Assembly: GCF_004331675.1 (NCBI RefSeq)
Contig: NZ_SJSN01000005.1
Coordinates: 248,001 to 312,000 of the forward strand
Source: Pedobacter frigidisoli
GTDB taxonomy: Bacteria; Bacteroidota; Bacteroidia; Sphingobacteriales; Sphingobacteriaceae
DNA length: 64,000 bases
Direction of reading: 5' to 3'
Shown: positions 32,885 to 43,363 of the stretch, one piece after another
How the letters are laid out: the number at the start of each line of letters is the position of its first letter
Position numbering within the stretch: the stretch's first letter is position 1
Made by a program: the position numbers and the translations under genes
Notes under the pieces: generated by a model
Told to the model about the DNA's origin: nothing
The model's input: only the letters and a program-made list of their open reading frames with translations
Database searches by the model: none

Positions 32885-35800
32885 CTAATTCAGGGTAAAC
32901 CTTAAGCTAAATCCAAAATTACTAAACGAGGTGTTAAACGTTTGCGAGGTGTATGGCTTGGTGATATTTGAATCGTAGAATAATTTGATGTTAAATTTTT
33001 GATTTAAAACATAATCAACACTTGGCCTTAAGGTAATATTCTTGGCACCAGATGATATTTCAGCTTCTGTTATATCAGCACGATAGATTACCGTCTTATT
33101 GTCTCTAATGGCTACATCTAGCTTGAAATCCATATTGTTATCCATTTTTAGGCTCTTAAACCAACCGAAAGGAAAACGGAATTTGTTGGTTCTGTAACCT
33201 AAACCTAATACCATATTGTTTTCTGATAGTTGGGCAAGCTGGCTGTTGGATAAGCTCAATCCTAATAACCTCGATCTGTTCAACTCAAAAGATGCTGTTA
33301 AGTTATTCTTAAACCTGGTATCGACTCCAATTAATGGAGAGAAATATTCTGATATCGTAACCTGTGCAAACTGATATTCTGGCAAGAAGTTATTGTTAAC
33401 ATCCCTGGTGCTAGAAAAACCATTCACTTCTTGATACCTCAACAAGGAATTAAAGCCGTTGATGTTGTATGATGAGCGGTAGCCATGCCTGATATCAACA
33501 GATGAAAACTTATCTGCAATAAATGGAATTCTGGTTAAGCCACTGTAAGTTAAATTCCAGTTCGGAAGTGGAATTTTGGGGAATGCATTCATCTTCGTAG
33601 AGCCAGCATCTTTCCCAGTGTAAGCCGCCATAAAGGCAGAGATAATTACATCCTGACTTTCCTTACTGTACCCATCTGCAAAACCTCCTATTACGCCACC
33701 AGAATTTGGATTTTGAGCGCCCAATCTTCTGGAAATAATAATTCTGTTCGCCATAAACTGGTTAAACAATGTAGATATTACAGTCGAATTATTTTCCTTA
33801 AAAGCGGTTCCAAGTGCGATGTATGATACGCTGTAATCTCCAGTGGTAATGGCGCTTAGATTCTCAAAAGAAGAAACACTAGCCACATACCTAAAGTTGG
33901 TTGAGAAATTTTTGGTTTGCGCCTTATTTGCCCTCAAGGTAATTCTAAGATCACGGAAAGGCTCGAGTTGACCCGTTAACTGCAAATCTTCTCTTAAGGT
34001 ATTTACATATAATTGGTTTTGCAAGGTATCAGTTGTTAACCAGCCATTACTTAAGGCTGTATTTCTAATGTCTCGTTGACTACCAAAAACAAAACCAAGT
34101 CCTGGTGCTCCAGTTACATCATCAACGCCAAAATATTGTGTAGTTGGTAAGTAACCAGGCAAGAATATTCCTTTGGTTTGCACGTAATTTCCACTAACAT
34201 TTTTTAAGCTTGTTAATAGGTTGATGAAAAAGTTTTTGACCTTGCCGCCTGTTTCATCGCTGCCGGATTTTCTAATAAATCCAAATTTGTTGTACAGCGT
34301 TGCCAATGTTAAAGTTGGATTAACCTGTATGGTTCTACTATTTTGAACGGTATTCCCCAAGTTAATATTCGGATCGAGCAAGGTAGAGAGCGGCTCGGTT
34401 TGCCAGTTAAAGTTGGTTCCGTAACGGGTAGTTACTTTTACCCAATTCAATCCAGGAATCTTATCGATCGGCAGGTTATATGTTACGTTTAGGTTATGGT
34501 TATAATCCGTGGTACGACCTAATCTTTTTAGGTTTTCCCAAACGGTATCACGTTTTAAGCCCTCAATTCTACCATCTGGTTCATCAATAATCGAATAGTT
34601 GGTCGCGTTGAAATCCAATTGAAGCGAACGAGTAAGGTTCCAGGCAATACCATAGATCCGGCTTACGGTAAAGTTCTTGTTAAAGGTTGTTCCATAACCA
34701 CTTTGGTAAACACCTAAGGTATTGTTAGGATCGTTATTCCTCAATGTGTTTTCAGAATACAAACGATCTACATCAATTCTAAAATTAATGGCACTTGGAA
34801 AAATGCTAAAGTTAAAATCTCTTAAAAGTGCTAAGGTATTCGACTTGATAATCTTCTCAAACGGCGCAATTGTTTTGGCCTCTTTGGAATAACTGTACTG
34901 TAATGATGCTCTATAGGTACTTTGAAGACTACTTTGATTAATAAAATCGCGGTGGTTAAACTGTGTATAAGCATAACTAGCCGCAAAATTCTCAATATCC
35001 CAAAGTCTTACCGGTTTAGCATTATTCACCCTGTCTTTTCTCACATTGGTGAAGTTAATTCCTCTTCTTACGGTATAATCTTGAGCAAAGTTAAGTATCG
35101 AATCCTTTTGTGCTTTCGACGATTGATCGAGTGCATTTTTAAGTTCGATATCTGGTGTACGCGGATTGTATTGTGGCGTAGAAACCTGCTTAGAATAATT
35201 TACAAACATTGGGATTTTTACACCCGATTTTTGCGGTAAAAACTTACCTAGCTCAACTGCCGACGATACATCTAACAATACATTATCAGCACGGTTTCTT
35301 TCACTTACCTTTGAATCAATCGAACCAAAACCAATAGAGGATTTACTTGCTGAAATATTGACATCAGCAAAATCTGCTAATTTTAGGTTTAATCTTCCAG
35401 TTGCTGCCCAACCACCTTTTTCATCAAATTCAGTTAATCTTAATTCGTTAAACCAAACCAATGCATTTTTATCAAAACCATCATCTGTATTACCTGCAGC
35501 ATCCAAGTTCCGAATTGGGTTTTTGATACCGAGCATATATACCCTTACCTTACTCATATCGGGCTGGCCCTTAACCACAATCGTTCTATTTCCATCAGTA
35601 AAAGTAAATGGGATATTGATTGGCCACGGTTGCCCATTAGCAAGCCTTGCGGTATTACGAGCTAATTTTGCATTTTGGAAAAGCGTAAGGTCTACATCCA
35701 TCCTATTTGCCTCAGGCCAAATTGCATCAGGATCACTGGTTCCCGGTGCGGTAACCTGTAATGGCATCACGTATTCGTAATAGTTATCAATATTATCTGT

Positions 35801-38800
35801 TCCAATTCTTAAAAAGGCAGAAACATCATTATTATTTAAGATCTGATTATTTACGGCTTCGGCATGCACAAACATTTCCAGGTGTTTGTAAGATCTAAAA
35901 TCGCTATAAGCCGTTTTAAAAGCTGCCCTACCATAACCATCTCTCAGGGTTTTAACCGTAACAGAAAGAGATTGCTCATTCAATCTGGTATCACCACGAT
36001 AATTGCTGTAATCGCGTTCGCGTAAAATGCCTGGAGGTGTAACATAAGGAATTGGTGAACGTTTTCCATTCTCCTCAATGTTTACGGTCGATACCTCTAT
36101 GCTAGAATTATCTGGTGTAAGTGCTGGCAAAGATGGATCTACAATTACTTGAGCAGCTTCATTCGCAGCATTGAAAGCTCTCCATTCTCCACGAATCAAC
36201 TGCAATTTTGCAAAACGCAAAACTGCGGTATCAGCAAAATTAGTCATGAACATTCTAAAGAAACGGATCGATTTAAAATCCTGAATACCACCAACCTTTT
36301 GTTGATACTGGCTGATAGGAATCCTGAACTGATACCAAGACGCAGATTGGGTATTTCCATTCGCCAATTTTACTTGAGAGGTAACTTTATCGGTAATGAA
36401 ATTCTGCCCAACCACCAAATCAGAAGGACGCATAGAAACTTTATATTGGAAATACTCGTCGCTTTGCGTCATGTTGTTATCGCGGTTGATATCCTCTCCA
36501 TCTGGCAACGAAGTTGATGCTGAGTTTTCTAAACCCAATTCCTCTTGCGATTGTTGAGCGGTTTTCGAGTTTCCCTCCGAACCATTATATTTTTCATAAC
36601 GTTTTAAGATACCCGCATTGATCTGGTCTAAAGTCGGACCCCTGAAATAGGTGTAATTATCAGAAGATGGATCGGCATCTATTACCGCAGCGGCTGTTGC
36701 GTTCAACTGCCCTTTTATCTGATTAATTGCTGCTGCAAATTTCGCCCTTTCGTTTGCATCAGATAATCCATCTAAACCAATATCCTGTGCCCTACGAGAA
36801 TCGGGATTGTTATCAAATGCTTGAACAACAGGCTGTAATTTTGGCACTCTTCCCCAATTTGTCTCATCATATTTGGTAGGATCATTCGTATCTGGCAAAC
36901 CATTTTCCAATGATTTTCTACCATCCTTAAGAATATCCTCGGAGATATTACCTAGGTTAAAATACATATCACCACCCGTAGAATTAGGCTTATAAATGAA
37001 TGGATCCAAAACCCAAAACTCGATGTACCCTACGTTTAATGCCTCAAAATCGTTGGTTTCTATTTTCCTTTGGAAACCACCCCAGTTGTTTTGGGGTTGC
37101 AATAATGATCCGTCAGTCTTAAAACCAGTGGTTCTAAAGTTATACGGACCTCTTACCGTTGGATAATACGCGACATCTAAAGTGGTAATATTTAAGGCTT
37201 GGCCAGTAGCGGTTTCCTTAAACGGGAAAACCTCCTGTTCGATTACCTCTCTTACATAATGATTGGAAAGCTCGTTTCTATTGTTGCGGATATTTGCTGG
37301 TGTAGTGGATGCTGCAGAATTATAAAAAGTAGGATCGATATTATAAAAGGCAATTCTAGCCCTATTATATCCATAAGCTAAATTATCTACCAATTGAGAT
37401 TCTGAGAAAAGTTGCGGTGTGCCAGATAGTTGCCAAGAAATGGCACTCTTTAAATCGATAATTGATCGCGAAGCCTCAAAATCATCTAAATAACTTACGC
37501 CATTTTTACTTCCAGCAAAGTTTAAAGCCCTCGGGTGACCAGGAATTAACTGCGCATACTCTCCATAAAAAGTAACGCTAGATGGTACCTTCGTAGAAAT
37601 TAATGGAAGCTTATCTACCAATTTGGTCAAAAATCTCGATGGCGAACTGTAATTGATATCGGCTCCCCAAATGGTGTTAGAGATCGGTTCCTCTCCGAGA
37701 TTTACTTTTTGGGTAAGTGGCTTTTCCGTTAAGTTCATAATGGTACCACCCAGATTCAACTTGCTGTTAACGCGATAATCTAACCTGGTTCCAAACAAGG
37801 ATCTCTGTTGCAGACCAAAAAGCTCATTGTTTTCGGTGGTAATCCTAATCGGTTGGCCAGAAACTAAAAGCGCCTGATTGATGATGCTCACTCTTCCACC
37901 CTGATAATCTACCGTGAAATCTACACCCTCGGTTAATGGCATGGTTCCGGCAAATACTTTTACAGATCCCTCTGGAACATTAATTGCATTTAAGCTAAAT
38001 TCTGATGCAATATCCGATTGATAATTAACCTTGATTACATACCTGTTCTTGTTTTGAAAAAGCTGCTTTGCTATCGTTTGTGTGGAATCGTAAAGTGCTG
38101 TAAAAGTATATTTATCAATTAAGGCTTGCTCACTCGGTAAGAAACGAGCTGCTAAATCTTTACCAAAAGGTTCTATAACAGGAAAGATAATTCTTCCATT
38201 TGCCGGATCGATAGTAATATAGCCCGTATTTGTATTGGTAATCAGCGAAGCTACGCCAGAACTATTTGTTCCGAATAAGCTATTGGTATTGGAATTACTT
38301 GCTGTGGAGTAAGATCCAAACGCATTGTTAGCGGCCACAAAATCGAAGATTCCATCTGGCTTACGTTCATTTTGTTGGTTTAACCTATCAAATTCCGTCA
38401 AGGCGATCCACTGCTTATTAGCAGTATTCTGTCCTTCGGTCATTACCGGATTATCTACGCCCGTTTCATTGTCAATGCGGTAAATATCCAATTTAAAGTT
38501 CTGGCTACTGATTTGATATCCTCCAATGGAATAGATATTTTTCATCATCAAATCCCAAATCGGCAGACTGATTTTATTGGTTTCGTTCTTTAATAGTTTA
38601 GCGTAAAGCACTTTTGGATTAGCAGCATCAAAAGGAATATCTGTAGAAAACTCTCCAACCTGATACTCTACGCCATTGTAAGTATAACGATATGCCACTG
38701 CCAAAACCTCATCTGCATTGAGTGGATTATTTAATGAAACGTAACCCAGTTGAGGTTGAAAAGTAAATTCTCTATCGGTTAATTTTCTGGCGTAGGTTAA

Positions 38801-40066
38801 TTTTGCAAAGTTATCTGTACTTCCGCTCGATTGGAAAAATGGGATGACATCATTCGAATTGGTGAACCTTGCACCTGCTGGAAGTCTGGATAATAAATTA
38901 TTTGATTGCTGATTAAAGCCAGTTGCTGTAGTTCCAGCAGGCAGGCCCGAAGTTCCACCAGTTAATAAAGTGGTATTGTAAGGCTGGTTTTCACCCAAAT
39001 CCAAAAAGCCCAATACATCTCTAGAATCGATCGTATTTCCTGCCTTGTTGGTAATCCAAACCTCCATCTTTGTAATCTGAATTGGCGAGGTAATAATCGG
39101 CGCATTCGCTAGGTTTTTATTGTAGTTATTCCGGAAATACTGAGATAAAAAGTAATGTTTATTGGCCTCGTAACTATCAATATTTACGGTTGTTGTATTT
39201 TGCTGGGCGCCATTGGTAATCCGCAGTTCCCTTGATTCTGATTTCTGCTGCGTGTAAACACTCGTTACATTTAATCGACCAAACTTCAACTGTGTTTTAA
39301 TACCGAAAAGTGCTTGTGTACCTGTAATTAACGAGGTATTAAGCGGCATGCTCACATTACCAGCCTCAATTTTTTGGATAATATCATCGGCACCACCAGT
39401 ATAATCTAACTTAATCTGGTTCTCGAAATCGAACTGCGCTTCGGTATTGTAATTACTTTTGATCTTAAGTTTCGTTCCGATGTTACCCACAAGATCCATC
39501 TGAATTCTCTGGTTAAAATCGAAATTGGTTTGAACCCTTTGTCTTTCGTTAAATAAAGGGTTTTCGTTTTTATTTATGCGTCCAAGAAAAGTAAGCTCTG
39601 CTTCTCCCCGTGGTTGAATATCGATTACCGTTCCTCCGAATAATTTTTCAAAGGCCTTACTATTTACCTGAATTTGAGGAATAATTCCTGTGCTTCTATA
39701 ATCACTTACCTCTGCATTGGAAATACTTCTCCAGTTACCTCTTTTAATCTCACTATTTACCAAACGTTGGTATTCATCAATAGTTAAATATTGGGTTTGC
39801 AGCACATAGCTATCGCCGATAAGCTCTTTTACAACGTAACGTTTATTTTTTGCATCGTACTCTACAATACGTTTTAAGTTACTTGGTGATGGGTTAAACG
39901 GATTTGTACTGGCACCCAAGCCCAAGCGTTCTTTTTCGCGTAGGCCAAAGTTATTTTTAGACGTAGTTGTATCAGCTTTGCTTGGAACAACTTGAGAGAA
40001 AGCGTTTTGGGAAGCAAGGAATAGGAAAAGTGGGATGAGAAATAGGAGTGTAGATATTCTCTTCAA
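32885..40066 (-). CDS. sprA: SprA, type IX secretion system outer-membrane translocon
   Basis: This 2393-residue protein matches the length and layout of SprA, the 36-strand barrel through which T9SS cargo crosses the outer membrane (established in Flavobacterium johnsoniae, where it also serves gliding). It starts with a signal peptide (MKRISTLLFLIPLFLFLASQNAFSQ in two parts) and has the SprA N-terminal motifs I-D-I-Q-P-R-G-E-A-E-L-T and IQMDLVGNIGTKLKI, a middle YLDDFEASRS, and a last strand ending FGFSLRFTLN. The start is a TTG at 40066. It is last in maeB-ruvA-sprA, 11 bp after ruvA. Confidence 0.95.
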   Translation of the reverse strand: MKRISTLLFLIPLFLFLASQNAFSQVVPSKADTTTSKNNFGLREKERLGLGASTNPFNPSPSNLKRIVEYDAKNKRYVVKELIGDSYVLQTQYLTIDEYQRLVNSEIKRGNWRSISNAEVSDYRSTGIIPQIQVNSKAFEKLFGGTVIDIQPRGEAELTFLGRINKNENPLFNERQRVQTNFDFNQRIQMDLVGNIGTKLKIKSNYNTEAQFDFENQIKLDYTGGADDIIQKIEAGNVSMPLNTSLITGTQALFGIKTQLKFGRLNVTSVYTQQKSESRELRITNGAQQNTTTVNIDSYEANKHYFLSQYFRNNYNKNLANAPIITSPIQITKMEVWITNKAGNTIDSRDVLGFLDLGENQPYNTTLLTGGTSGLPAGTTATGFNQQSNNLLSRLPAGARFTNSNDVIPFFQSSGSTDNFAKLTYARKLTDREFTFQPQLGYVSLNNPLNADEVLAVAYRYTYNGVEYQVGEFSTDIPFDAANPKVLYAKLLKNETNKISLPIWDLMMKNIYSIGGYQISSQNFKLDIYRIDNETGVDNPVMTEGQNTANKQWIALTEFDRLNQQNERKPDGIFDFVAANNAFGSYSTASNSNTNSLFGTNSSGVASLITNTNTGYITIDPANGRIIFPVIEPFGKDLAARFLPSEQALIDKYTFTALYDSTQTIAKQLFQNKNRYVIKVNYQSDIASEFSLNAINVPEGSVKVFAGTMPLTEGVDFTVDYQGGRVSIINQALLVSGQPIRITTENNELFGLQQRSLFGTRLDYRVNSKLNLGGTIMNLTEKPLTQKVNLGEEPISNTIWGADINYSSPSRFLTKLVDKLPLISTKVPSSVTFYGEYAQLIPGHPRALNFAGSKNGVSYLDDFEASRSIIDLKSAISWQLSGTPQLFSESQLVDNLAYGYNRARIAFYNIDPTFYNSAASTTPANIRNNRNELSNHYVREVIEQEVFPFKETATGQALNITTLDVAYYPTVRGPYNFRTTGFKTDGSLLQPQNNWGGFQRKIETNDFEALNVGYIEFWVLDPFIYKPNSTGGDMYFNLGNISEDILKDGRKSLENGLPDTNDPTKYDETNWGRVPKLQPVVQAFDNNPDSRRAQDIGLDGLSDANERAKFAAAINQIKGQLNATAAAVIDADPSSDNYTYFRGPTLDQINAGILKRYEKYNGSEGNSKTAQQSQEELGLENSASTSLPDGEDINRDNNMTQSDEYFQYKVSMRPSDLVVGQNFITDKVTSQVKLANGNTQSASWYQFRIPISQYQQKVGGIQDFKSIRFFRMFMTNFADTAVLRFAKLQLIRGEWRAFNAANEAAQVIVDPSLPALTPDNSSIEVSTVNIEENGKRSPIPYVTPPGILRERDYSNYRGDTRLNEQSLSVTVKTLRDGYGRAAFKTAYSDFRSYKHLEMFVHAEAVNNQILNNNDVSAFLRIGTDNIDNYYEYVMPLQVTAPGTSDPDAIWPEANRMDVDLTLFQNAKLARNTARLANGQPWPINIPFTFTDGNRTIVVKGQPDMSKVRVYMLGIKNPIRNLDAAGNTDDGFDKNALVWFNELRLTEFDEKGGWAATGRLNLKLADFADVNISASKSSIGFGSIDSKVSERNRADNVLLDVSSAVELGKFLPQKSGVKIPMFVNYSKQVSTPQYNPRTPDIELKNALDQSSKAQKDSILNFAQDYTVRRGINFTNVRKDRVNNAKPVRLWDIENFAASYAYTQFNHRDFINQSSLQSTYRASLQYSYSKEAKTIAPFEKIIKSNTLALLRDFNFSIFPSAINFRIDVDRLYSENTLRNNDPNNTLGVYQSGYGTTFNKNFTVSRIYGIAWNLTRSLQLDFNATNYSIIDEPDGRIEGLKRDTVWENLKRLGRTTDYNHNLNVTYNLPIDKIPGLNWVKVTTRYGTNFNWQTEPLSTLLDPNINLGNTVQNSRTIQVNPTLTLATLYNKFGFIRKSGSDETGGKVKNFFINLLTSLKNVSGNYVQTKGIFLPGYLPTTQYFGVDDVTGAPGLGFVFGSQRDIRNTALSNGWLTTDTLQNQLYVNTLREDLQLTGQLEPFRDLRITLRANKAQTKNFSTNFRYVASVSSFENLSAITTGDYSVSYIALGTAFKENNSTVISTLFNQFMANRIIISRRLGAQNPNSGGVIGGFADGYSKESQDVIISAFMAAYTGKDAGSTKMNAFPKIPLPNWNLTYSGLTRIPFIADKFSSVDIRHGYRSSYNINGFNSLLRYQEVNGFSSTRDVNNNFLPEYQFAQVTISEYFSPLIGVDTRFKNNLTASFELNRSRLLGLSLSNSQLAQLSENNMVLGLGYRTNKFRFPFGWFKSLKMDNNMDFKLDVAIRDNKTVIYRADITEAEISSGAKNITLRPSVDYVLNQKFNIKLFYDSNITKPYTSQTFNTSFSNFGFSLRFTLN

Positions 40067-40077
40067 AGGCGTTTGAT

Positions 40078-40662
40078 CTATAAATTTTTTAAAGCTTGTT
40101 TAATTAGTTGCTCTACCGATAGCGTTCCTTCAGTTACCTTTAAAATCTGATCAATAGTTTTTTCGGCAGTTTGTTTGGCGAATCCGAGCATTACCAATGC
40201 AGATAACGCTTCATCCTTAACCGTATTGTGTTGAGGCATAGAAATTAATGAATCTGAGCCTTCTTTTTTTAACTTATCCTGCAATTCCAAAACCAAACGT
40301 TGGGCAGTTTTAGCGCCTAAACCTTTAATCCGTTGAATTAAAGGCAAATCTGCCTGAACAATTGCCGTTTGGATTTCTACTGGTGTAATGGATGATAAAA
40401 TCATTCTACCAGTATTTGGACCAATACCAGAAACCGAAATTAAATGTAAAAATAAACGGCGTTCGCCCTCATCGGCGAAGCCATATAAGGTATGCGCATC
40501 TTCCTTTACATGTAGCCAAGTGTATAGCTTGCAACGTTCTGCATCGGCAAGGGCACTGTATGTGTTTAAGGAAATGTTAATATGATAGCCTATACCTCCG
40601 GCTTCAACCACAACATAAGCTGGGTTTTTGAATGTCAATTTACCATCAATATAGGCGTACAT
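40078..40662 (-). CDS. ruvA: Holliday junction branch migration protein RuvA
   Basis: This 194-residue protein binds four-way junctions as a tetramer and loads RuvB. The OB domain is at 1-62 (MYAYIDGKLTFKNPAYVVVE), two helix-hairpin-helix motifs follow (ISVSGIGPNTGRMIL and RIKGLGAKTAQRLVLEL), and the C-terminal domain III that contacts RuvB is ALSALVMLGFAKQTAEKTI. It sits 6 bp after maeB and 11 bp before sprA. Confidence 0.96.
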   Translation of the reverse strand: MYAYIDGKLTFKNPAYVVVEAGGIGYHINISLNTYSALADAERCKLYTWLHVKEDAHTLYGFADEGERRLFLHLISVSGIGPNTGRMILSSITPVEIQTAIVQADLPLIQRIKGLGAKTAQRLVLELQDKLKKEGSDSLISMPQHNTVKDEALSALVMLGFAKQTAEKTIDQILKVTEGTLSVEQLIKQALKNL

Positions 40663-40668
40663 GGAATT

Positions 40669-42990
40669 CTACTTTTTGTTTGTTTTTGTAAAGATACCTT
40701 TTCGTTTCGATGTTGCAATTTCTTCTTTCGCCTGAACATCTACTACTGCAATAGTAACCATATTTACGATCTCTCTTACCGAACTTCCTAATTGAACAAT
40801 ATGAACAGGTTTGTTCAAGCCCAATAGAATAGGACCAACTGCTTCTGCACCGCCCAACTCTTGTAAAAGTTTGTAGGCTATGTTTCCAGATTCGAGATTT
40901 GGAAAAATTAACGTGTTTGCGGGAGCATCAGCTAAGGTGCTGAACGGAAAATTATCTTTTAGCAACTCGTTATTAATGGCGAAGTTACCTTGCATTTCTC
41001 CATCAACAACTACCTCTGGATGGTTTTTATGTAGCAGCCTTACCGTTTCCCGAACTTTTTCGGGTGTAATGCCATCGTTCGAACCAAAGTTAGAATACGA
41101 TAACAAAGCGATACGCGGCTTAATGTTAAACTGTTTTACCGACTTATCAACCAATAAAGTAATATCCACCAATTCTTCTGCCGTTGGATCTACATTTACC
41201 GTAGTATCACCAAAGAAAACAGGACCTTTCTTGGTCATCATCATGTACATTCCAGCCACACGTTTCACACCTGGTTCTACACCAATTACCTGCAAAGCTG
41301 GTTTAATGGTCTCCCCATAATTTTTGGTTAAACCAGAAATCATAGCGTCAGCTTCTCCAAACTCCACCATAGATGCACCGTAATAGTTACGATCTCTCAA
41401 CAACTTGGTTGCATCCCTTAACGATGATACGCCCTTGCGTTGGCGTTTTTTGTAAAGTGCGTCTGCATATTGCTTGGTTTTTTCTGGATTCTGCATTTGA
41501 TCGATGATCTCTACACCTGCCAACTCCAAACCATGCTCATCAATTATAGCCTGTATTTTTTCCTTGTTTCCCAAAAGAATCGGGATGGCAATATTATCAT
41601 CCTTAACAATTTGGGCAGCTTTTAATATCTTATAGTTATCGGCCTCAGCAAATACAACTCGTTTAGGTTCCATTTTGGCCTTAGTCGTAATTGCCCTCAT
41701 AATGGCATCATCCAAGCCCAAACGTTTTCTTAATTGTTCGTTGTAAGCGTCCCAATCGGTAATAATTTTTCGGGCAACACCACTTTCTATCGCAGCTTTT
41801 GCCACTGCAGTCGAAACTTCTGTAATTAACCTAAAATCGACCGGTTTAGGAATAATATAATCTCTACCAAACTTCAGGTTTCTAGCATTGTAAGCTAAAT
41901 TTACCGCCTCTGGAACGGATTTTTTGGCGAGTTCTGCAATGGCTTTCACCGCAGCAATTTTCATGGCCTCGTTAATGCTGGTTGCCCTAACATCCAAAGC
42001 TCCACGGAAAATATACGGGAAACCCAATACATTGTTCACTTGGTTAGGATAATCAGAACGGCCTGTGGCCATAATAATATCCTTGCGGGTTTTGATGGCC
42101 AGCTCATAAGAAATCTCCGGATCTGGATTCGCCATTGCGAAAACAATCGGGTTTTTGGCCATCCCCATCAACATTTCTGCCGATATTACATTCGCCGCCG
42201 AAAGACCGATAAAAACATCGGCGCCTTTCATGGCCTCGCCAATATTGGCAATATCTTTTCTCGTTGTAGCAAAACCCATCCTCATTTCATCAAGATCGGT
42301 ACGGTGAATATCAATTAATCCATTGATATCAAACATTAACAGGTTTTCTAGCTTTACACCTAGTGATAGGTACATTTTAGAGCAAGAAACCGCAGCGGCA
42401 CCAGCACCACTTACCACAACCTTGATTTTATCTATTTTCTTTTTCTGTATTTCGCAGGCATTAATTAAAGCCGCACCAGAGATAATGGCCGTTCCATGTT
42501 GATCATCATGCATTACAGGAATTTTCATCTCCTGCTTCAAACGTCGCTCTATCTCAAAACATTCAGGCGCCTTAATATCCTCTAAGTTAATTCCGCCGAA
42601 AGTTGGCTCCAAAGCTTTCACAATCTTAACGAAATCGTCAACATTTTTGGCATCCAGTTCCAAATCGAAAACATCGATATCAGAGAAGATCTTAAAAAGT
42701 AAACCCTTACCTTCCATTACTGGCTTACTGGCTTCAGGACCAATATTGCCCAATCCTAAAACGGCTGTTCCATTACTGATAACCGCCACCAAGTTTCCCT
42801 TGGCTGTATATTTATAAACGTCTTCGGTATTGTTTGCTATTTTTAAACATGGCTCGGCAACCCCTGGAGAGTATGCCAGGGTCAAATCCCTTTGCGATGT
42901 TGTAGGTTTGGTGGGTACTACTTGTATCTTTCCCGGACGACCATGTGAGTGGTAATCCAACGCATCTTGCTTTCTATTCGTATTACTCAT
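40669..42990 (-). CDS. maeB: NADP-dependent malic enzyme with phosphotransacetylase-like domain
   Basis: This 773-residue MaeB-type fusion converts malate to pyruvate, CO2 and NADPH. The N-terminal half has TLAYSPGVAEPC, NGTAVLGLGNIGP, MEGKGLLFKIFSDIDVFD, FGGINLEDIKAPECFEIE and the HDDQHGTA motif, then a NAD(P)-binding region with VVSGAGAAAVS. From about residue 440 the PTA/PTB-like domain begins (KRVVFAEADNYKIL, R-N-Y-Y-G-A-S-M-V-E); in E. coli this domain is regulatory, not catalytic. It leads the operon with a -7 box 24 nt upstream. Confidence 0.95.
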   Translation of the reverse strand: MSNTNRKQDALDYHSHGRPGKIQVVPTKPTTSQRDLTLAYSPGVAEPCLKIANNTEDVYKYTAKGNLVAVISNGTAVLGLGNIGPEASKPVMEGKGLLFKIFSDIDVFDLELDAKNVDDFVKIVKALEPTFGGINLEDIKAPECFEIERRLKQEMKIPVMHDDQHGTAIISGAALINACEIQKKKIDKIKVVVSGAGAAAVSCSKMYLSLGVKLENLLMFDINGLIDIHRTDLDEMRMGFATTRKDIANIGEAMKGADVFIGLSAANVISAEMLMGMAKNPIVFAMANPDPEISYELAIKTRKDIIMATGRSDYPNQVNNVLGFPYIFRGALDVRATSINEAMKIAAVKAIAELAKKSVPEAVNLAYNARNLKFGRDYIIPKPVDFRLITEVSTAVAKAAIESGVARKIITDWDAYNEQLRKRLGLDDAIMRAITTKAKMEPKRVVFAEADNYKILKAAQIVKDDNIAIPILLGNKEKIQAIIDEHGLELAGVEIIDQMQNPEKTKQYADALYKKRQRKGVSSLRDATKLLRDRNYYGASMVEFGEADAMISGLTKNYGETIKPALQVIGVEPGVKRVAGMYMMMTKKGPVFFGDTTVNVDPTAEELVDITLLVDKSVKQFNIKPRIALLSYSNFGSNDGITPEKVRETVRLLHKNHPEVVVDGEMQGNFAINNELLKDNFPFSTLADAPANTLIFPNLESGNIAYKLLQELGGAEAVGPILLGLNKPVHIVQLGSSVREIVNMVTIAVVDVQAKEEIATSKRKGIFTKTNKK

Positions 42991-43013
42991 TAAGTAACTT
43001 ATTAGTGACGGGG

Positions 43014-43021
43014 CAAAGGTA
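43014..43021 (-). promoter_or_regulatory. -7 box for the maeB-ruvA-sprA operon
   Basis: Minus-strand TACCTTTG matches TAnnTTTG, 24 nt before the maeB start codon. Confidence 0.55.
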
Positions 43022-43161
43022 CAATTCTTTTTATGAGGCTTAAAATAAAAAGACTTTCAAAAAATTAAATAAAATGGCGCAATAATATTGAGATACAAAA
43101 TGAATAATATAGATAATTAGAAAAGCAGATTTCTGCTAAAATTATTGTTAGTCCTTCTTTC

Positions 43162-43227
43162 CGCTTTATCTTTTTGGATTAGGTTAGCGAAAGAATGAAA
43201 GCAGCAAAACCAAAAAGGATATCGCTG
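43162..43227. repeat. Imperfect palindrome in the maeB upstream gap
   Basis: CGCTTTATCTTTTTGG (43162-43177) faces CCAAAAAGGATATCG (43210-43224) with one bulge. It resembles the palindromic elements common in Pedobacter-type intergenic DNA. Nothing else is seen in the 373 bp gap except the -7 box. Confidence 0.5.
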
Positions 43228-43363
43228 CAATAAGGTTTAAAGAAAGTGGGGTTGTTTATCTATTAATGGCTATTTATAGATAATTCCATATTGATTGGGC
43301 TATGAAATCGCAAATCTCATTCATCCTCGCTATAAACGAGGATTATCAAAATATCAAAAACTA

